Source: Planctomycetes bacterium GWF2_41_51 (GTDB lineage: Bacteria > Planctomycetota > Phycisphaerae > Sedimentisphaerales > UBA12454). From it: DNA of 33,567 nucleotides. This document shows positions 30,632-33,567 of this stretch, piece after piece; the first letter of the stretch is position 1, and every line of letters starts with the position of its first letter. A program made the translations under genes and the position numbers. The stretch covers positions 1 through 33,567 of the forward strand of contig MHXZ01000113.1 in the NCBI GenBank assembly GCA_001825665.1. The letters run 5' to 3'. The notes beneath the pieces are model-generated. The model saw only the letters and a list, made by a program, of their open reading frames with translations. It made no database searches and had not been told where the DNA came from.

Positions 30632-32590
30632 ATGAAGCCATTGGATGACAACTTAAATACGACGGATGTGGTTAAAAAAGCTCAATTCGGCTGTCATGAC
30701 AGCATGAGCATTCTGACCCAGCAAGTCCAGCAAGGGCTATTGGTGTATATTTATCGCTTGACGCTGAATCATAACACCGCAGAAGACCTTTTGCAGGAAA
30801 CGCTGCTGGAGATGGTTAAGTCGCTCAAAAACTTAAGGCGTCCTGAATGCTTACATGGCTGGTTATACAGAACAGCGCTCGGAAAAGTCCAGCATTACTT
30901 CCGAGACAATCAATACGAAAAAACGATATTACCAATGTCAGCATTTGACAAAGAAAAACTATTGCAGCGAGCATCGGACAGCAATTGTGATGGATTAAAA
31001 AATCTTATCAATGAGGAATTGTCGCAGGCAATAGTTGGCGCTATGGCAAAGCTAAAACTTAGGCACCGAAATATTTTAATCCTGCGATGCTGTGAGAATA
31101 TGCCTTATTCCGAAATTGCCGAAGTTCTGAATTGCAGCCAGTTTGCCGCACAGGTTCTTTTCTTTCGGGCAAAGCAGGCTCTTAAGAAAAAATTATCGAA
31201 ACATGGCTTTGGCAAACCGATTCTTGCCGGGTCGCTGACGCTGTTTGGCATTATGACAAGCTCGGCAAATAATACTGTCGCCGCTGTTTCAGTTTCTTCA
31301 CTCAAAGTCGGTTTTCTTATCACAATCATCGGAGCTATCCTTACAAGACTTGGAATAACCCTACTAACGCTAATTGCCGCAAGCCTGTTCACCGCAGGGA
31401 CAATTCTGCTGAATGCCGAAAAAAACGATCGAGATAAACTGCCTGATAAGTCTGAAATAAAAAGTTTTCATTATGTAATGCAGTCATGGAGCGGAACAGG
31501 AAGTACCAATTCCAATCTGATTCGCGGCCGAAGCCTAAGTAAAGGTGCTTACGAGCAATGGTATTTCTTTCCGCAAGGGATAGATGGGCCTATGTTTATG
31601 ATGATGCAGAGATGGGATCCCAAACAGTTAACCAAACTCTGCGGTTGGTTACAAAACAACAGTGGAAATTATTACTACCATTCGGGTCGAAAAACCATTT
31701 ACTTATACAATTATCATTTACCGCTATCGACCCTTCAAACCCGCCGATTACCTTCCGATTCACCACAGCTAACAGTTTTTCTCGACCAGGTCGAAGGCAA
31801 AATAGAAGGGCTTGATTATGCGCGCGATCCCAAAACAGGCCTTCTTACCGGAGTGCTTGATAACCGTTTTTATAACGCGCAGGATTTCAAAACTAATATT
31901 TCATACAATAACGTCGATGAAAAATCATTTGGCTCTTTTCGTCATACCTGGCCTGACGCACCGGTTGTAGATGAACGCGACGATATCCACAAGCAAGGCT
32001 GGACATATTTTCGAATCATCGGCAATATAAATGGAAATAAAGTACAGGGCTGGGCACAAATTCCTTTCATATACGACACATACCTTCAGCGAAAACCCTG
32101 GCTAAAAATGCAAATAGGTGATCAGGTGGAAATTATCGATTCAGATTCGCAGGCCTATATAACCAGCGAGAAAAATGTGATAGCATCTTATCCGCCTGGC
32201 AGTTTTTTTAAAGGGCTTGCACGACAGTGGTCAGGTATGCATACCATTGATGTTGTCCGCAGAGACGCAGCCGAGAAAAGAATTAAATTCGATCTACGAA
32301 ATTTCGATAATAACAACGAAGGCTACGGCAATGCGGAGATTACATTATACAATCCAACCGATCCATGTCAGGCACAAATCGTTTATACAATCGACATCGA
32401 CAGAGATTTACTCAAAAAAATTGAATTCCCGGCAAGTAAAAATGTGCTCGAATTTCTTTACCCGGATATTGACCAATATAGCCAACAGTTTACAGAACCA
32501 GCTAAAGTTAATACAAGAAAAATCATTCAAAAGGATAGTATTGGAATATTGTGGCTGAAAGAATTATCAAATGGAACTTTGATACAATGA
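30632..32590 (+). CDS. ECF-like sigma factor fused to membrane segment and large ectodomain
   Basis: A 652-aa protein. The N-terminal 190 residues are an ECF sigma factor: region 2 about 36-92 (YIYRLTLNHNTAEDLLQET, HGWLYRTALGKVQHYF) and region 4 about 132-188 (AMAKLKLRHRNILILRCCEN, YSEIAEVLNCSQFAAQVLFFRAKQA). Then two or three transmembrane segments (about 196-212 and 224-262) and a C-terminal region of nearly 390 residues with no known motif, rich in Trp and Tyr and probably outside the cytoplasm. Such long sigma factors occur in planctomycetes; the extension may sense signals and keep the sigma part at the membrane until needed (inference). No separate anti-sigma gene is seen. ATG 30632 lacks a clear ribosome-binding site. 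The stop overlaps the pseudopilin start (ATGA). Confidence 0.9.
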   Translation: MKPLDDNLNTTDVVKKAQFGCHDSMSILTQQVQQGLLVYIYRLTLNHNTAEDLLQETLLEMVKSLKNLRRPECLHGWLYRTALGKVQHYFRDNQYEKTILPMSAFDKEKLLQRASDSNCDGLKNLINEELSQAIVGAMAKLKLRHRNILILRCCENMPYSEIAEVLNCSQFAAQVLFFRAKQALKKKLSKHGFGKPILAGSLTLFGIMTSSANNTVAAVSVSSLKVGFLITIIGAILTRLGITLLTLIAASLFTAGTILLNAEKNDRDKLPDKSEIKSFHYVMQSWSGTGSTNSNLIRGRSLSKGAYEQWYFFPQGIDGPMFMMMQRWDPKQLTKLCGWLQNNSGNYYYHSGRKTIYLYNYHLPLSTLQTRRLPSDSPQLTVFLDQVEGKIEGLDYARDPKTGLLTGVLDNRFYNAQDFKTNISYNNVDEKSFGSFRHTWPDAPVVDERDDIHKQGWTYFRIIGNINGNKVQGWAQIPFIYDTYLQRKPWLKMQIGDQVEIIDSDSQAYITSEKNVIASYPPGSFFKGLARQWSGMHTIDVVRRDAAEKRIKFDLRNFDNNNEGYGNAEITLYNPTDPCQAQIVYTIDIDRDLLKKIEFPASKNVLEFLYPDIDQYSQQFTEPAKVNTRKIIQKDSIGILWLKELSNGTLIQ

Positions 32591-33399
32591 CCGGGCGATC
32601 GAATGATTTCGTAAAAGCCTTCACCTTGATCGAATTGCTTGTTGTTTTATCTCTTATCTCTCTTCTGCTTGCTATCCTGATGCCTGCTTTAAGTATGTCT
32701 CGGTCGCTTGCCCAAAAAATCACCTGCCGCAGTAATCTTCGACAACATCTTTTGGCAAATTTTGACTATGCCCGAGAAAACAACGGCAGTTACGTTCCTG
32801 CGGCATTGGATATTTATACCGAAAAAAAACATCGCTGGTATGGTGTTCGCGATAACATATTCCAGCCGTTCGATTCTGCTAAAGGGCCCCTTGCATCGTA
32901 CTTCGCGCAGGGATGTTTAAAATGTCCGGTAAATATTAGTTTTATTAGACCGGAAACTTCCGATCCTGATTATGACAGCGGTAGCGGCGGTTACGGTTAT
33001 AATATGATATACATCGGCTCAACTATCTGGAGAGACGGTTATGACGATGCATACTGCAAGGAAACCGCTAAATCAACAACTATCCGTCAACCGGCTTTAA
33101 CACTCATGTTTGCCGACACTGCAATGTTAAAAAATAATTCTTATATAGAATATTCTACTGCAGAGCCTCGCTATTTTGTAATTAACGGCGAACCCGCTAT
33201 CGACGCCGGAGGATGGGAACCATCGCCATCCATTCACTTTAGGCATAGAGGCATGGCGAATATCGGCTGGACTGATGGGCACGTGGATTCAAGAAAAATG
33301 GGAAAATGTGACAGCCCAAATAATGACGATACCAAATCATCTGCTATGAATTTAGGCTGGTTTGAGCCAATGGATAATACCTTATTCGATTTAAAATAA
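32587..33399 (+). CDS. Pseudopilin-like protein with H-X9-DG motif
   Basis: A 270-aa protein with a type IV pilin/type II secretion signal: a basic leader (MTGRSNDFVKA), cleavage expected between A11 and F12, FTLIE (E16 at mature position 5), and a hydrophobic helix to about residue 33. The body ends with H220-RGMANIGWT-D230-G231, the H-X9-DG motif of planctomycete/lentisphaere pseudopilins (DUF1559-related). The start at 32587 is preferred because it forms an ATGA overlap with the sigma factor stop; a GTG at 32551 inside the sigma gene is less likely. Each such genome has very many of these proteins and their cargo role is unclear; coupling to a membrane sigma factor is the noteworthy point. 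Confidence 0.9.
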   Translation: MTGRSNDFVKAFTLIELLVVLSLISLLLAILMPALSMSRSLAQKITCRSNLRQHLLANFDYARENNGSYVPAALDIYTEKKHRWYGVRDNIFQPFDSAKGPLASYFAQGCLKCPVNISFIRPETSDPDYDSGSGGYGYNMIYIGSTIWRDGYDDAYCKETAKSTTIRQPALTLMFADTAMLKNNSYIEYSTAEPRYFVINGEPAIDAGGWEPSPSIHFRHRGMANIGWTDGHVDSRKMGKCDSPNNDDTKSSAMNLGWFEPMDNTLFDLK

Positions 33400-33567
33400 A
33401 ATACCACATTCACTTCAATTTCATTCCTTTAATGGCTTATACCGTAATTAAAATCTGAAAAATCAATAAATTATAAACTTCTATCAAGCTTAAGATACTT
33501 ACCGCTTTCAGCGACTGTTTGCCGTCAGGAGAAATGGCACAGTATAGCCTCTTAAGCTAAGAGAGGG
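33400..33567. other. Non-coding window end
   Basis: No gene is visible in the last 168 bp. The very end (cctctta-agc-taagagaggg) may be the start of a hairpin that continues beyond the window. Confidence 0.4.

Overview
The window is about 33.6 kb of moderately AT-rich bacterial DNA that most resembles a planctomycete of the Phycisphaerae (Sedimentisphaerales-like). This is inferred from several family traits seen together: a pseudopilin with the H-X9-DG motif, an ECF-type sigma factor carrying a membrane/extracytoplasmic extension, secreted proteins ending in dockerin-like 'GDGIVDFKDFAVFVENW' repeats, a PEP-CTERM protein, and short intergenic repeats often seen in PVC genomes. No rRNA or other taxonomic marker gene settles it.

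Left part (1-8 kb). An isochorismatase-fold protein without its catalytic Cys is followed by a REP-associated tyrosine transposase (RAYT) surrounded by four copies of its REP-like repeat. A strong sigma-54 promoter then leads into an operon of an orphan receiver domain, groES and groEL, closed by a good terminator. After that come a small membrane protein, two minus-strand enzymes (class-I glutamine amidotransferase and a P-loop kinase-like protein), and a divergent membrane sulfatase-fold enzyme of the LTA-synthase type.

Middle part (8-22 kb). A minus-strand operon holds a 62-aa protein, a TcmP-like methyltransferase-fold protein, a three-Cys (Gp37/Gp68, DUF5131-like) protein and a membrane protein. 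Next is a segment with an ASCH protein and RodA/FtsW, bounded by two ~260-bp inverted repeat arms. Then follow a helical-repeat protein, a stand-alone GGQ release-factor-like protein, a PH-like membrane protein, a CE7 carbohydrate esterase, tRNA-Ser(CGA), and a minus-strand operon of OFA-type MFS transporter, radical SAM protein and aldo/keto reductase-ferredoxin fusion.

Right part (22-33.5 kb). A 3' half of a tRNA-Met gene with its terminator (22.0-22.1 kb) looks like an attachment-site scar; the DNA to its right may be an integrated island. That DNA starts with about 500 bp of gene-poor sequence and a decayed MshEN-like fragment, then a minus-strand operon of three secreted proteins: an 896-aa GLUG/PASTA/dockerin protein, a ~1,395-aa double beta-helix/PKD/alpha-beta-hydrolase/dockerin protein, and a PEP-CTERM protein. 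Divergent from it is the membrane-tethered sigma factor, translationally coupled (ATGA) to a pseudopilin. A large hairpin in the divergent intergenic region could act as a leader attenuator for the surface-protein operon. The functional link between the sigma factor and the surface proteins is inferred from position only.
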